Notes: generated by a model not told the origin, from the sequence alone. Shown: positions 45,023-54,784, numbered from the stretch's first letter. The stretch is 64,000 bases of DNA from Neotamlana sedimentorum (GCF_000943565.1 NZ_JTDW01000005.1:434001-498000); one strand, 5' to 3'. Program-made: numbers and translations.

Positions 45023-47473
45023 CTATTTAATAAATAATATTTTTAATTTTTCAAGAAAACTTCTCTTCTTATCGTTTTCATGATAGCCGTTAGCATATCT
45101 TCCATAACCATAGCCATAACCATAGCCGTAGCCATATTTTCCTTTTTGATTGTAACCGTTATATACAAAACTTAGATTTTTAATTTCTCCTTTGTTATAT
45201 TTATCGTTAACTAAATTAATCATACCTTTTTGGGTATAATCTTGTCTTACAACATAAATAGAAGCATCGACATACTCTGTAAGTTCTAGCGCATCTGCTA
45301 CAAGGCCAACAGGAGGCGTATCTAACACAACGTAATCGTACTTTTCTTTTAGTGTACCCATTAAATTATCCATACACTCACTCATTAACAATTCTGATGG
45401 ATTTGGGGGTATAGGCCCCGAAGTTATAACATCTAGATTATCAACCATAGTTTTTTGCACTACTTCGTTGAATGTTTTTTGCCCAATTAAATAATTAACA
45501 ACGCCAACTTCGTTTTCTATTTCAAAATCCCCGAATATTTTTGGTTTTCGTAAATCTAACCCAACCAACACTGTTTTCTTACCACTCATTGCAAAAACAG
45601 TAGCAATATTTATGGAACAAAATGTTTTACCCTCACCACTAACAGAGGATGTAACCATTACTGTTTTGGTTCCTTGTAAACTTTTACTTTTATAAAAGTA
45701 TTGTAAACTGGATCGTAATGACCTAAACGCTTCTGCTATTGTAGATTTTGGTTTACGTTGCACCGCTAAATTATTATCAAGCGTGTTTTTCCCCACTACA
45801 CCAAGCAATGGAATATTCGATAGATTTTCGAGTACCTGAGGATTATGAATTTTGTTATCGAAAAAAGTGATTAAAAATGCTATTATTAACAGCGGTAAAA
45901 TTCCTCCTATGACTGCAAATAAATAACGGGAACTCAATTTTAAATCAATAGGAACCGCTCCAGTATCTTTGGCTGTGTCAATTACCAAAACATCTGAAAC
46001 ACTTGCTGATTTAATAATATCGGCTTCACCTCGTTTAGACAAAAACATGTTATAGGTTCTTTCGCTAAGCGAATATTGTCTTTGAATGTCGAATAATTGT
46101 TGTTGTGCCTTTGGTAATTTTCGAATTTTCGCCTCTTCAATTGCTATTTTAGATTCTATAACTCCAATCTCTCTTTTAGTCTCTTTAGTTACGGAATTTA
46201 TATTTTCAAAAATTACATTTTTTAACCCATCAATTTGCCGGTTTAAATCTTCAAATATAGTGGCATCACTCCTAACAGTTGAACTATATTTTGATTTCTG
46301 AACTGAAAGTTTATTTATCTCTCCGATATTCCCTAGAATATGACCATCATCTATACCTGAAACCGCTGGTGCAGGAATTTCAGTAAACGAATCACTTGTT
46401 TCTAAATAGGTTTTTAAACTATTGTAATATGCTAGTTTTTCGTTTTGATTTTCTTTTGCTTCCTCTAATGCGTTTATTTTATTGTTAATTATTGCACCTT
46501 CATCGGTTAAATTAAAAATTTTATTTTCTTCTTTGTATTTATTAAGTGAATCTGCATTTAAGGTTAACTGATTTTTTACTCGATCTAATTGTGCATCAAT
46601 AAAATTAATAGTATTGGTTACAAATTGGTTTTTTCTATCTAACTGTTCTTCACTTAAAACTTGGACAGTTTCATTTAAATAATCAACAATTTTCGCTTTA
46701 TTAACATCAACCATATTTAAATTTAATATGGCAGAATTTTTAGGATTGTTTATATTAAGTTTATTTCGGTATCGACCAACAACACCATCAAAATCATTAA
46801 ATTGTATATAAAATTCATCACCGGGTGCCACCTTTCGCTTATCCCGAAGGGTAATTACTCCGTTTAAAAAAGGCAAATCAATTACATCATTTAAACGAAA
46901 TTGTTTCTTAAATTCACCCAAATTTACGCTTATGGTTTCTTTAGTTTTATCACTATAATTTTGAGTTCGGGCTGTGTTTGTTTCAAAATTAACATAAACT
47001 TCAAGTAAATCATCACCTAAAAATATAATTCGAATGGGTATATTTAAAACCTGATAAGTATTTGGTGTTAAATCGAACTTAAATGGCGCATAAGTATAAA
47101 CATCATCTTTTCTAAATCTTGATTGTTTTAAATATGATAAATAAAACTCTAAATTCTCTACAACTTTTTCATGTAAAGATCTCGATTTTAGCGAATTTAA
47201 TATGGTTTGTACTTTACCTGAAACACCTCCCCAGTTAAAGGTTAAACTAGTATTTGATGTAAATAAAGGGTTCGACTCATCCTCTACCGAAATTTGAGTA
47301 CTTAATCGGTAGGATTGCTGTGTTCTAATGTTTTGTTGATATACAATAAAAACACCAATCCCAATAAATAGTACAAACAATTTCCAGTAGCTTAAAACAC
47401 GACTAATAAACGCTTTAATATCGAACGACAACCCACCTCCAGACGATTCCAATCCTTCAAACTCTTCTTCCAT
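45023..47473 (-). CDS. wzc: Wzc-type polysaccharide co-polymerase and tyrosine autokinase
   Basis: An 816-residue inner-membrane protein that controls chain length and export. A first membrane helix (about 32-48) and a second (about 520-540) flank a large periplasmic part with coiled coils (about 270-460) and the Wzz-type GNVR-like region. The cytoplasmic kinase holds Walker A VTSSVSGEGKTFCSINIATV near 600-620, Walker A' VLVGLDLRKPKI, Walker B YDYVVLDTPPVGL, and a C-terminal tail GYGYGYGYGYG with YANGY, the phosphorylated tyrosine cluster of such kinases. It lies between wza and wzm. Confidence 0.94.
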   Translation of the reverse strand: MEEEFEGLESSGGGLSFDIKAFISRVLSYWKLFVLFIGIGVFIVYQQNIRTQQSYRLSTQISVEDESNPLFTSNTSLTFNWGGVSGKVQTILNSLKSRSLHEKVVENLEFYLSYLKQSRFRKDDVYTYAPFKFDLTPNTYQVLNIPIRIIFLGDDLLEVYVNFETNTARTQNYSDKTKETISVNLGEFKKQFRLNDVIDLPFLNGVITLRDKRKVAPGDEFYIQFNDFDGVVGRYRNKLNINNPKNSAILNLNMVDVNKAKIVDYLNETVQVLSEEQLDRKNQFVTNTINFIDAQLDRVKNQLTLNADSLNKYKEENKIFNLTDEGAIINNKINALEEAKENQNEKLAYYNSLKTYLETSDSFTEIPAPAVSGIDDGHILGNIGEINKLSVQKSKYSSTVRSDATIFEDLNRQIDGLKNVIFENINSVTKETKREIGVIESKIAIEEAKIRKLPKAQQQLFDIQRQYSLSERTYNMFLSKRGEADIIKSASVSDVLVIDTAKDTGAVPIDLKLSSRYLFAVIGGILPLLIIAFLITFFDNKIHNPQVLENLSNIPLLGVVGKNTLDNNLAVQRKPKSTIAEAFRSLRSSLQYFYKSKSLQGTKTVMVTSSVSGEGKTFCSINIATVFAMSGKKTVLVGLDLRKPKIFGDFEIENEVGVVNYLIGQKTFNEVVQKTMVDNLDVITSGPIPPNPSELLMSECMDNLMGTLKEKYDYVVLDTPPVGLVADALELTEYVDASIYVVRQDYTQKGMINLVNDKYNKGEIKNLSFVYNGYNQKGKYGYGYGYGYGYGRYANGYHENDKKRSFLEKLKILFIK
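45102..45136 (-). repeat. GY-coding tandem repeat in the wzc tail
   Basis: Hexamers of the GGCTAT type (plus-strand ATAGCC/ATAACC) repeat about six times and encode alternating Gly-Tyr. Such short tandem repeats can slip, so the number of tyrosines in the kinase tail may vary between strains. Confidence 0.8.
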
Positions 47474-47482
47474 AATTTAAAA

Positions 47483-48271
47483 TTAAAGGTTTCTTGTTAA
47501 AAAATAGGTCGAGACAATAAGTGAAACAATTGAAGATACAGTTGCCAAATTTTGCATTGCTGTTTGTCCAGCACCCAAAGCTTTTCTTTTAAGTTGCTTA
47601 ACCAAAATAATATCGTTAGGCTGTATATAATAATACGGGGATTGCATAGCTTTTATATCTGTTAAATCAATATGATGAATACGTTGCCCTTCTGGATATT
47701 GCCTAATAATCAGTACATCTTTTCTATCACCAGTCACATTAATATCACCAGCATTTGCTAAAGCTTCAATAACATTAACTCTGTCTTGTAGTAATACATG
47801 TACACCGGTTCCCACTTCGCCAATAGTAGTATATTTTAACCCTGCCAATTTAACAGTAACAAAAATTTCGGCAGTTTCTTTAAAATATTGCTTTAATAGT
47901 TCTGTCTCTACTTTTTCTTTAATTTCTGCAATTGTATAACCTAAAACGTTAATTTTCCCTAAAATAGGAAACTCAATATTTCCGTGCATATCTACAGTAA
48001 ATCCATTAAAATACAAACCACCTGCTTGACTACCACTACCAGATTCTCCTACAGGATTAAACATACCAACCAATTCTTGATCGAGTGCTTTAACCCTTAT
48101 ACTTAACATATCATTAACTTGAACTCTATATGGCTTAGGTTGTTCGATCAACCCCAAATCTTCAGCTGTTAAACCTTCTTTTTCTTGTAAATAAACCAAA
48201 TCTTTATTAGTAATACAAGATGAAAATAAAACACAAAAAATTAAGTAAACAAATACAAAATATTTATTCAT
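47483..48271 (-). CDS. wza: Wza-type polysaccharide export lipoprotein
   Basis: A 262-residue outer-membrane export channel protein. A lipoprotein signal (MNKYFVFVYLIFCVLFSSC) puts the lipid on Cys19. A polysaccharide-export domain (YRVQVNDMLSIRVKALDQ near 47-64) and an SLBB-type region (KYTTIGEVGTGVHVLLQDRV) follow, with a C-terminal hydrophobic segment. Start choice: a reading from 48325 is open, but it would begin upstream of the TATATTTG promoter and would bury the lipobox, so ATG at 48271 is preferred. It is the first gene of the glycan island. Confidence 0.93.
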   Translation of the reverse strand: MNKYFVFVYLIFCVLFSSCITNKDLVYLQEKEGLTAEDLGLIEQPKPYRVQVNDMLSIRVKALDQELVGMFNPVGESGSGSQAGGLYFNGFTVDMHGNIEFPILGKINVLGYTIAEIKEKVETELLKQYFKETAEIFVTVKLAGLKYTTIGEVGTGVHVLLQDRVNVIEALANAGDINVTGDRKDVLIIRQYPEGQRIHHIDLTDIKAMQSPYYYIQPNDIILVKQLKRKALGAGQTAMQNLATVSSIVSLIVSTYFLTRNL

Positions 48272-48291
48272 TATAGTCGATGGATTTATGA

Positions 48292-48299
48292 CAAATATA
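48292..48299 (-). promoter_or_regulatory. Promoter (-7) element of the glycan island
   Basis: The minus strand reads TATATTTG, a full match to TAnnTTTG, about 20 bases before the wza ATG. A TTG lies 15 bases further upstream, a little closer than usual. No strong terminator was seen inside the island, so this could drive all genes down to 9838. Confidence 0.55.
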
Positions 48300-48374
48300 A
48301 GTTTTAGGTATGAACAATAAAACATATAACTGCTTTTTTGGTTTTTTATGCGTTATTTGTAAAAAATTTATACC

Positions 48375-50237
48375 TTGAATTACTTAACAGTAGAAAACAT
48401 AGGAAAATCTTATGGCGAGTTAACCTTGTTCGAAGATATTTCGTTTAGCGTACATAAAGATCAAAAAATTGCTTTTGTAGCCAAAAATGGCACAGGAAAA
48501 ACATCCATATTAAAAATTCTTTCCGGTGAAGACATGCCGGATAAAGGAAATGTTATTTACCGTAAAGATATTAAGGTTTCTTTTTTATCACAAGACCCAA
48601 AATTTGATAAAAATTTAACTATTGAAGAAACCATTTTTGTAAGCGATAACCCCATATTAAAAGTTATTGCTAATTACGAAAAAGCGCTGTTAAATCCTGA
48701 AGAAACTGAAGCTTACCAGAGTGCTTTTGAAGCTATGGAACGTCACCATGCTTGGGATTTCGAAACGCTTTACAAACAAATACTTTTTAAGCTTAAACTT
48801 GATAATTTAGAACAAAAAATAAGCACGCTATCTGGCGGGCAAAAAAAACGGCTTGCATTAGCCAATGCTTTAATTAATAAACCAGACTTACTTATTCTAG
48901 ACGAGCCAACCAACCATTTAGATTTAGAAATGATTGAATGGCTTGAAAGTTTTTTTGCCAAAGAAAATATTACGCTTTTTATGGTAACGCACGACCGCTA
49001 CTTTTTAGAACGCGTTTGTAATGAAATTATTGAACTAGATGAAGGCCAATTATACACCTACAAAGGTAACTATTCGTATTATCTAGAAAAACGAGACGAA
49101 CGCATTGAACGCGAAGCCGTAGAAACAGGAAAAGCCAAACAACTCTTTAAAAAAGAACTTGAATGGATGCGCAGACAACCAAAGGCACGAACTACAAAAT
49201 CGAAATCTAGAATAGATGATTTTACCGATATAAAACATCGTGCACACCAGCGCCGTAACGATCATCAAATTCAGTTAGAATTAAACATGGAGCGTTTAGG
49301 TAGTAAAATTCTAGAATTCCATAATGTCTCCAAAGCATTTAAAGATAAACGCATTCTTGATAAATTTGAATATACCTTTAAAAAAGGCGAACGTGTTGGT
49401 ATAATTGGTAAAAATGGTACAGGAAAAACCACATTCTTAAACATTTTAACCCAAACAGCGCAACCCGATTCTGGTAAAGTAGTAAAAGGCGAAACTGTAA
49501 AATTTGGCTATTACACCCAAAATGGCATTACTATAAAACCAGAACAAAAAGTTATTGATGTAATAAAAGAATTCGGCGATTTTATTCCTTTAAAAAAAGG
49601 CAGACAAATTAGCGCACAACAACTTTTAGAACGCTTTTTATTCAGTAGAAAAAAACAATACGATTTTGTTGAAAAACTAAGTGGTGGCGAGCGTAAACGC
49701 TTATATTTATGTACCGTTTTAATTCAAAATCCTAATTTTTTAATTCTCGATGAACCTACAAACGATTTAGATATTGTTACTTTAAATGTTTTAGAAGAAT
49801 TTTTACTAGATTTTCCAGGTTGTATTATCGTTGTATCTCACGACCGCTACTTCATGGATAAAATTATAGATCATCTTTTTGTTTTCAAAGGTGATGGTAA
49901 AATTGAAGATTTCCCTGGAAACTATACAGATTATCGTGTTTACGAAGATAGCCAACCAGAAATTCCTGCAATAAAAGACGATAAAAAAGATAATAAAACG
50001 TTAAAACAAAACGAAGCTTCAAAATTAAGCTATAACGAGCAAAAGGAATTAAATAATATAGAAAGCAAATTAAAATCGTTAGCTTACGATAAAAAACAAC
50101 TTGAAGATAAATTCTTAAACCCCGATTTAACACAAGATCAAATTAACGCCCTTTCTGAAGAATTACAAGATATTATAAATGCTATTGAAGCAAAAGAAGA
50201 ACGTTGGTTTGAATTAAGCGAAAAATTAGAAGGTTAA
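48375..50237 (+). CDS. ABC-F family ATP-binding protein (Uup-like)
   Basis: A 620-residue soluble protein with two ABC cassettes. Cassette 1: Walker A AKNGTGKTSILKIL, signature LSGGQKKRLALANAL, Walker B LLILDEPTNHLD. Cassette 2: Walker A GKNGTGKTTFLNIL, signature LSGGERKRLYLCTVL, Walker B FLILDEPTNDLD. A linker helix follows cassette 1, and a C-terminal coiled coil (about 555-620, rich in Glu/Lys) is typical of Uup. Known: ABC-F proteins act on the ribosome, not in transport. The start is TTG at 48375; no ATG lies nearby. It diverges from wza. Confidence 0.93.
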   Translation: MNYLTVENIGKSYGELTLFEDISFSVHKDQKIAFVAKNGTGKTSILKILSGEDMPDKGNVIYRKDIKVSFLSQDPKFDKNLTIEETIFVSDNPILKVIANYEKALLNPEETEAYQSAFEAMERHHAWDFETLYKQILFKLKLDNLEQKISTLSGGQKKRLALANALINKPDLLILDEPTNHLDLEMIEWLESFFAKENITLFMVTHDRYFLERVCNEIIELDEGQLYTYKGNYSYYLEKRDERIEREAVETGKAKQLFKKELEWMRRQPKARTTKSKSRIDDFTDIKHRAHQRRNDHQIQLELNMERLGSKILEFHNVSKAFKDKRILDKFEYTFKKGERVGIIGKNGTGKTTFLNILTQTAQPDSGKVVKGETVKFGYYTQNGITIKPEQKVIDVIKEFGDFIPLKKGRQISAQQLLERFLFSRKKQYDFVEKLSGGERKRLYLCTVLIQNPNFLILDEPTNDLDIVTLNVLEEFLLDFPGCIIVVSHDRYFMDKIIDHLFVFKGDGKIEDFPGNYTDYRVYEDSQPEIPAIKDDKKDNKTLKQNEASKLSYNEQKELNNIESKLKSLAYDKKQLEDKFLNPDLTQDQINALSEELQDIINAIEAKEERWFELSEKLEG

Positions 50238-50244
50238 AGTTTTA

Positions 50245-51006
50245 ATGCATCAAGTAAAACAATACATAAAATTTCTACTAAGGTCTACCAATCAACATGG
50301 TGTGCACTCTCCTTTTGTCTATAATTTGGTAACACAATGCTTTTATAGCAAAACAAAACACAGCCATTATAAAACCATTAAAAACTACAGAAAAGCGCTA
50401 TTATTCAATAAAAAATCTATAAAAGTAACCGATTTTGGAGCAGGTTCACATACCTTTAAAAAGCAAGACCGACAAATATCTAAAATGGCAAAACATGCCG
50501 GCTCAAGCTTCAAAAGAACTAAATTATTATTTCGAGTTTGCAAATATTTTAAACCTAATAACATTTTAGAAATAGGCACTTCTTTAGGTTTAAGTACACA
50601 TGCCATGAGTCTTGGTAACCCAAATGCAACTATAACGTCCTTAGAAGGCTGTCCAAATATTTCTAATTTCACATCGAGCCTTTTAAACAATAAAAACATC
50701 AAAATAGTTACTGGAAATTTTAGCGAGACAATAAATAAGCAAACATCCATACCGTACGATTTAGTTTATTTTGATGGCAATCACCAAAAGGAAGCTACTT
50801 TAAATTATTTTGAAACCTTATTAGAAACAGCCCATAACGATTCAGTTTTTATTTTTGACGATATTTATTGGAGCCAAGAAATGACCGAAGCTTGGGAAAC
50901 CGTAAAAAAACACCCAAAAATCACGGTTACAATAGATACTTTTTTCTGGGGATTTGTGTTTTTTAGAAAAGAACAAGCGAAAGAACATTTTACTATTCGC
51001 ATATAA
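50245..51006 (+). CDS. Class I SAM-dependent methyltransferase
   Basis: A 253-residue methyltransferase of the O-methyltransferase type. Motif I ILEIGTSLGLSTHAMSLG lies near 110-127, then TSLEG as the acidic loop and PYDLVYFDGNHQKEATLNYF near 170-189. The N-terminal 100 residues are basic. It starts eight bases after the ABC-F stop, so it is probably co-transcribed. The substrate is unknown; the phrase VYFDGNHQ resembles catechol- and caffeoyl-CoA-type O-methyltransferases. Confidence 0.82.
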   Translation: MHQVKQYIKFLLRSTNQHGVHSPFVYNLVTQCFYSKTKHSHYKTIKNYRKALLFNKKSIKVTDFGAGSHTFKKQDRQISKMAKHAGSSFKRTKLLFRVCKYFKPNNILEIGTSLGLSTHAMSLGNPNATITSLEGCPNISNFTSSLLNNKNIKIVTGNFSETINKQTSIPYDLVYFDGNHQKEATLNYFETLLETAHNDSVFIFDDIYWSQEMTEAWETVKKHPKITVTIDTFFWGFVFFRKEQAKEHFTIRI

Positions 51007-51070
51007 TACATTTACTTTTTTATGAGTTTGTTAACTCAAAAATTAACTAAAAAGTGTAATATTATTAAGC

Positions 51071-52177
51071 ATGAAAAAGAATAGCTTAAAAAACAACCGT
51101 AAATTTTACAAAAAGAAAAAATTCAAACTTCCATTAGCCATACTAATTATTCTTATCACAGCACGTTTACTTTTACCATTTATAGTAAAAAATTATGTAA
51201 ACAAAACTTTAGCTAATATACCAGGATATTATGGCCATGTAGATGATATTGACATTTCCCTAGACCGTGGCGCTTACACCATAAAAGATTTATACCTAAA
51301 TAAGGTAAATGCAAAAACGCAAGTGCCTTTTTTAAACTTCCCAAAAAGTGACATTTCCTTAGAGTGGAAATCGCTTTTTAAAGGAAGTATTGTTAGTGAA
51401 ATAATAATGTACAATCCGCAGGTTACTTACATTTTAGAAGATCAAGAAACGACAGTTAATGGTGAACAAGCCGAACTTGACGACTGGACAACAGCTATTA
51501 CAGATTTAGTGCCACTAGAAATAAACCACTTCGAAGTGCATAAGGGCAAAGTAGGTATTGCTCAAATAACTACAGAACCTAGTTTAGATTTATACATGGA
51601 TAATGTTGAATTTTATGCAGAAAACTTAAGAAACGTAGTGGAAAACAGCAACAAACTACCTTCGCCTATATCTGGTTCTGGTGTTAGTATTGGTAATGGT
51701 AATTTTAATATTAATGGTACTATTAACCTAATTAAAACAGTTCCCGATTTAGACATAGATTTTGAACTTACCAACGCAAGTGTAACTTCTATTAACGATT
51801 TTACTCGCCATTATGGCGGTATCGATTTTGAATATGGTAACATTGATGTTTATGGCGAAATCGCTATTGCCGATAGCTACCTAAAAGGCTACATAAAACC
51901 TATGTTAAAAGACTCTAAACTTATTGGTAAAGACGACGGTATATTAAGTACCATTTGGGAAGGTTTTGTTGGCTTATTTAAATTTATATTAAAAAATAAA
52001 AACACAAAAACACTTGCTACTAAAGTCCCTCTAGAAGGCGATTTAAGCAATGTAAATGCTGGCATATTCCCTACCATTATAAATATATTTGAAAACGGCT
52101 GGGTTAAAGCTTTTAAAACCGAAATTGATAAAGAAATAAGATTTAATGATGCAAAACAAAACACAAAAAACGATTAG
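51071..52177 (+). CDS. DUF748/AsmA-like inner-membrane-anchored protein
   Basis: A 368-residue protein with one N-terminal membrane helix (about 22-38, after a strongly basic start) and a periplasmic part of repeating beta-strand segments such as ISLDRGAYTIKDLYLNKV, VTYILEDQE and INHFEVHKGKVGIA. This fits the DUF748/AsmA-like repeating beta-groove proteins, which bridge membranes and are linked to lipid transport. It is shorter than most AsmA proteins. It ends 11 bases before the converging DUF5723 gene. Confidence 0.78.
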   Translation: MKKNSLKNNRKFYKKKKFKLPLAILIILITARLLLPFIVKNYVNKTLANIPGYYGHVDDIDISLDRGAYTIKDLYLNKVNAKTQVPFLNFPKSDISLEWKSLFKGSIVSEIIMYNPQVTYILEDQETTVNGEQAELDDWTTAITDLVPLEINHFEVHKGKVGIAQITTEPSLDLYMDNVEFYAENLRNVVENSNKLPSPISGSGVSIGNGNFNINGTINLIKTVPDLDIDFELTNASVTSINDFTRHYGGIDFEYGNIDVYGEIAIADSYLKGYIKPMLKDSKLIGKDDGILSTIWEGFVGLFKFILKNKNTKTLATKVPLEGDLSNVNAGIFPTIINIFENGWVKAFKTEIDKEIRFNDAKQNTKND

Positions 52178-52188
52178 AAAAGTTAGCT

Positions 52189-53757
52189 TTAAGGTTTAGG
52201 ACAACCATGATTATCAACCGCTCCAGACTCATTAGGACATTTATCTAAATGATCTGGAACACCATCTACATCTCTATCGGTCCATGGGCAGCCACCATTT
52301 TCAATTGGTCCAGCATAATTAGGGCATTTATCATCTTTATCTTTAATACCATCATTATCGCTATCTTCTGTTCTTCTATGAAGAAACGGCACTTTTAGTC
52401 CAGCATAAAAATCAGTTGTTTTTGTATTCGCGGCTGCAAGAGAAGAAAGAATACTTCCCGACCCTAAATACAAAGGACCATATCTAAAACCAAGCCCCAT
52501 TTGAAATTGCTCATATTCCACAACACTTACAGGTAAAAAACAACTAAACCATTTGGTTTCATAGCGAGGTGTAAGAGCAAGTAAATTTACAGCAGAACTT
52601 GTTTTTTCTTTTCCTTTTTTGGTTAATGCCAAATCCGAATTAAAGTTTAAATAAACCAATCCTTCATGTAAATTTAAATCGGCACTAAAGTGTAACGCCA
52701 TTGGCAACTGTGTGGTATACGAGTTACTCGATGCTGTTAGGGTATAAAAATTATTCAAAAAACTTCCAATATCATCTGCTTCATCCAATTCTAATTCACT
52801 AACGTTAGAATTTGTAATATCGAATGTTTCCTCTAAGCCTTCGTTGTAATTTATTGAGCCTAAATCGGTAATTGAAAGTCCAATTTTTAAATAATACTTA
52901 TTCTTATCTTTAAAATTATAATCTTTATCTTCTAAATTATCCTGATCGTAATTTTTATATTCAGGACGCCATTCGTAAACAAAACCAACATCAACACCAA
53001 AACCAGTAGCGTCAGGTATTTCATAATCTACATCTCCATTATCAATATTAGCAAAACGCCCGTAGGTAATTTGTCCGGTAGACGAAAAACTTGCAGCAGT
53101 TTCGCCACCGCCTACATCGGTTCCGTCGGCATCATAATTAAAGCTTACATTATTTCCATAAACATAACCACTACCAAGGCCTTTTAAATATTTAAATGAT
53201 GCTCCTGCTTTAAGAAAATGCTGCGCTTTATTCATTAAAACCAATCCGTAACTTAGTCCAAATTCGGCCCAAGCTTGACCAAAAACGCTAAATTCATCCT
53301 CATTAATCATAAAATCATCAGAGTCATTGTTATCTATAGCTTCAATATTTTCTCCATTAACATCATTTACGTTTACAACCGAACGAACCCGAGAAAACAA
53401 AGCTATACCATGATTTTTATTAAAGCTTATTAAAAAAGACGGCCCCATAATATCTTCATTAACAAAAGCGTTATTATTTACCGAAGCAGATGTTGAGGCA
53501 TCAACACTTATATCGTAACCACTCGAGGTTACTTTTAACAGATCTACTCCGTAATAATCATTACCAACTAAAGTACTTGACCCAAATAAATTTACATCTG
53601 CAACAAAACGTGAATCGGCTATATTAGCGGGGTTGCTAATAACACTATTTACACCACTGTAATTATCGGACAGAAAACCGATGTAAGACTGCCCATTTAC
53701 TATTAAAACCATTAAAAAGAAAGAAAGAGTGAGGGAAGTTTTTTGAATAAATTTCAT
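52189..53757 (-). CDS. DUF5723 outer-membrane protein with thrombospondin type 3 repeats
   Basis: A 522-residue secreted protein. A signal peptide (about 1-22, MVLIVNGQ) leads into a DUF5723 beta-barrel region (about 25-460; [20 protein letters not shown] near the start). The C-terminus has two thrombospondin type 3 calcium repeats, [16 protein letters not shown] and [19 protein letters not shown], and ends in CPKP. In related Bacteroidota proteins such repeats usually precede an OmpA domain, which is absent here. It probably sits in the outer membrane. Confidence 0.83.
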   Translation of the reverse strand: MKFIQKTSLTLSFFLMVLIVNGQSYIGFLSDNYSGVNSVISNPANIADSRFVADVNLFGSSTLVGNDYYGVDLLKVTSSGYDISVDASTSASVNNNAFVNEDIMGPSFLISFNKNHGIALFSRVRSVVNVNDVNGENIEAIDNNDSDDFMINEDEFSVFGQAWAEFGLSYGLVLMNKAQHFLKAGASFKYLKGLGSGYVYGNNVSFNYDADGTDVGGGETAASFSSTGQITYGRFANIDNGDVDYEIPDATGFGVDVGFVYEWRPEYKNYDQDNLEDKDYNFKDKNKYYLKIGLSITDLGSINYNEGLEETFDITNSNVSELELDEADDIGSFLNNFYTLTASSNSYTTQLPMALHFSADLNLHEGLVYLNFNSDLALTKKGKEKTSSAVNLLALTPRYETKWFSCFLPVSVVEYEQFQMGLGFRYGPLYLGSGSILSSLAAANTKTTDFYAGLKVPFLHRRTEDSDNDGIKDKDDKCPNYAGPIENGGCPWTDRDVDGVPDHLDKCPNESGAVDNHGCPKP

Positions 53758-53865
53758 TAATGTTACTTTTGAAAATTGAAAAGAATTTAGAGCATATATA
53801 ACGCTCTGTTTTTATAATAGCTACTCAAAACTATTAATTGATTTTTAAAAATCTATATTTATATT

Positions 53866-54438
53866 ATGAAAATTTACACCAAAACAGGAGATAATGGAAC
53901 AACGGCACTTTTTGGGGGTTCACGTGTACCAAAAAACCATATCCGTATTGAAAGCTACGGAACTGTAGATGAGCTTAATTCGCATTTAGGACTAGTGCGT
54001 GACCAAAATATAAATAAACACTACCAAGCTGTTATTATTAAAATACAAAACAAACTATTTACCATTGGCGCTATTTTAGCAACCGATCCAGAAAAGGCAA
54101 CTTTAAAAAATGGTAAAGCGCGTTTAAATATTGAAAAAATATTAAATGAAGATATTGAGCTTTTGGAACACGAAATGGATGCCATGAACAAAACCTTACC
54201 TGCTATGACGCACTTTGTTTTACCAGGCGGACATCAAACCGTGTCATTCTGTCATATTGCGCGCTGTGTTTGCCGTAGAGCCGAGCGTTTAGCTACCGCA
54301 CTTTTTGAAATTGAGCCTTTTGAAGACAATGTGCTTAAATACTTAAACCGCCTTTCTGACTACCTTTTTGTATTGGCACGAAAGTTGACTTACGACTTGC
54401 AAGCTGATGAAGTTAAGTGGATTCCGGAAAAGCATTAA
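53866..54438 (+). CDS. Cob(I)yrinic acid a,c-diamide adenosyltransferase (PduO type)
   Basis: A 190-residue enzyme that transfers the adenosyl group of ATP to cob(I)alamin. Seen: YTKTGDNGTTALFGGSRVPK near the N-terminus, the ATP-binding segment, RIESYGTVDELNSHLGLVRD near 29-48, IARCVCRRAERLATALF near 127-143 and LNRLSDYLFVLARKL. These are the conserved PduO-type signatures. The length is typical. It lies alone, with a divergent DUF5723 gene upstream. Confidence 0.94.
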   Translation: MKIYTKTGDNGTTALFGGSRVPKNHIRIESYGTVDELNSHLGLVRDQNINKHYQAVIIKIQNKLFTIGAILATDPEKATLKNGKARLNIEKILNEDIELLEHEMDAMNKTLPAMTHFVLPGGHQTVSFCHIARCVCRRAERLATALFEIEPFEDNVLKYLNRLSDYLFVLARKLTYDLQADEVKWIPEKH

Positions 54439-54472
54439 ACGATAACTTAAACCTTTTTTAGAACACGCCATT

Positions 54473-54560
54473 GCGCTAGGGATTGCAGCGAATAGCTTTT
54501 GGCGAGGCGCGCATCGAGCCAAAACTTGTAGCGTAAAGCCCGACCCTTTTTGGGTAGCGC
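54473..54560. repeat. Nested-hairpin intergenic element
   Basis: Outer arms GCGCTA (54473-54478) and TAGCGC (54555-54560) enclose a stem TTTTGGC (54497-54503) with GCCAAAA (54518-54524) and a CCC-T5-GGG hairpin near 54544-54554. Inside, GCAGCGAATAGC and GTAGCGTAAAGC are near-direct repeats. It is much richer in G+C than its surroundings. It could be a dispersed repeat unit or a folded RNA. Confidence 0.6.
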
Positions 54561-54730
54561 TAAAAATAAATTAGCTTTAAACGTTCATAAAATTATTGAA
54601 ACATTGGTTTAAATTTATATTTTATGCCCAGAGATGCATTAAATATTTATGGTTTAAACCAGTTTAAAACTGTTGATAGTCAGTAAAATTGAACGTTTTT
54701 TTATTTAAATTAAAATAATTCACTTTTTTC

Positions 54731-54760
54731 TTGCCTGTTTAAACTAAAAATTTATTTTTG
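54731..54760 (+). promoter_or_regulatory. Full Bacteroidota promoter of the DUF2795 gene
   Basis: TTG at 54731-54733, a 19-base spacer and TATTTTTG at 54753-54760, a textbook match to TTG-N19-TAnnTTTG. Transcription should start near 54767, leaving a short leader before the ATG at 54785. Confidence 0.75.
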
Positions 54761-54784
54761 CAGAAAAATTAAAACGAACACAAC

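Larger units (their letters stand above)
54439..54784. other. Gene-free 346-base stretch with a structured element and a promoter
   Basis: No credible gene. It holds a GC-richer hairpin-forming element (54473-54560), a GGTTTAAACC palindrome near 54651-54660 and the DUF2795 promoter (54731-54760). The element is the only G+C-rich part of an AT-rich gap. Confidence 0.75.

Noticed and set aside
45102-45136. Tandem repeats as a possible CRISPR array
   Set aside because: The units are six bases, inside wzc and coding for Gly-Tyr; there are no spacers.
48272-48325. Longer reading of wza from 48325
   Set aside because: It starts upstream of the TATATTTG promoter and would put 18 residues before a perfect lipoprotein signal.
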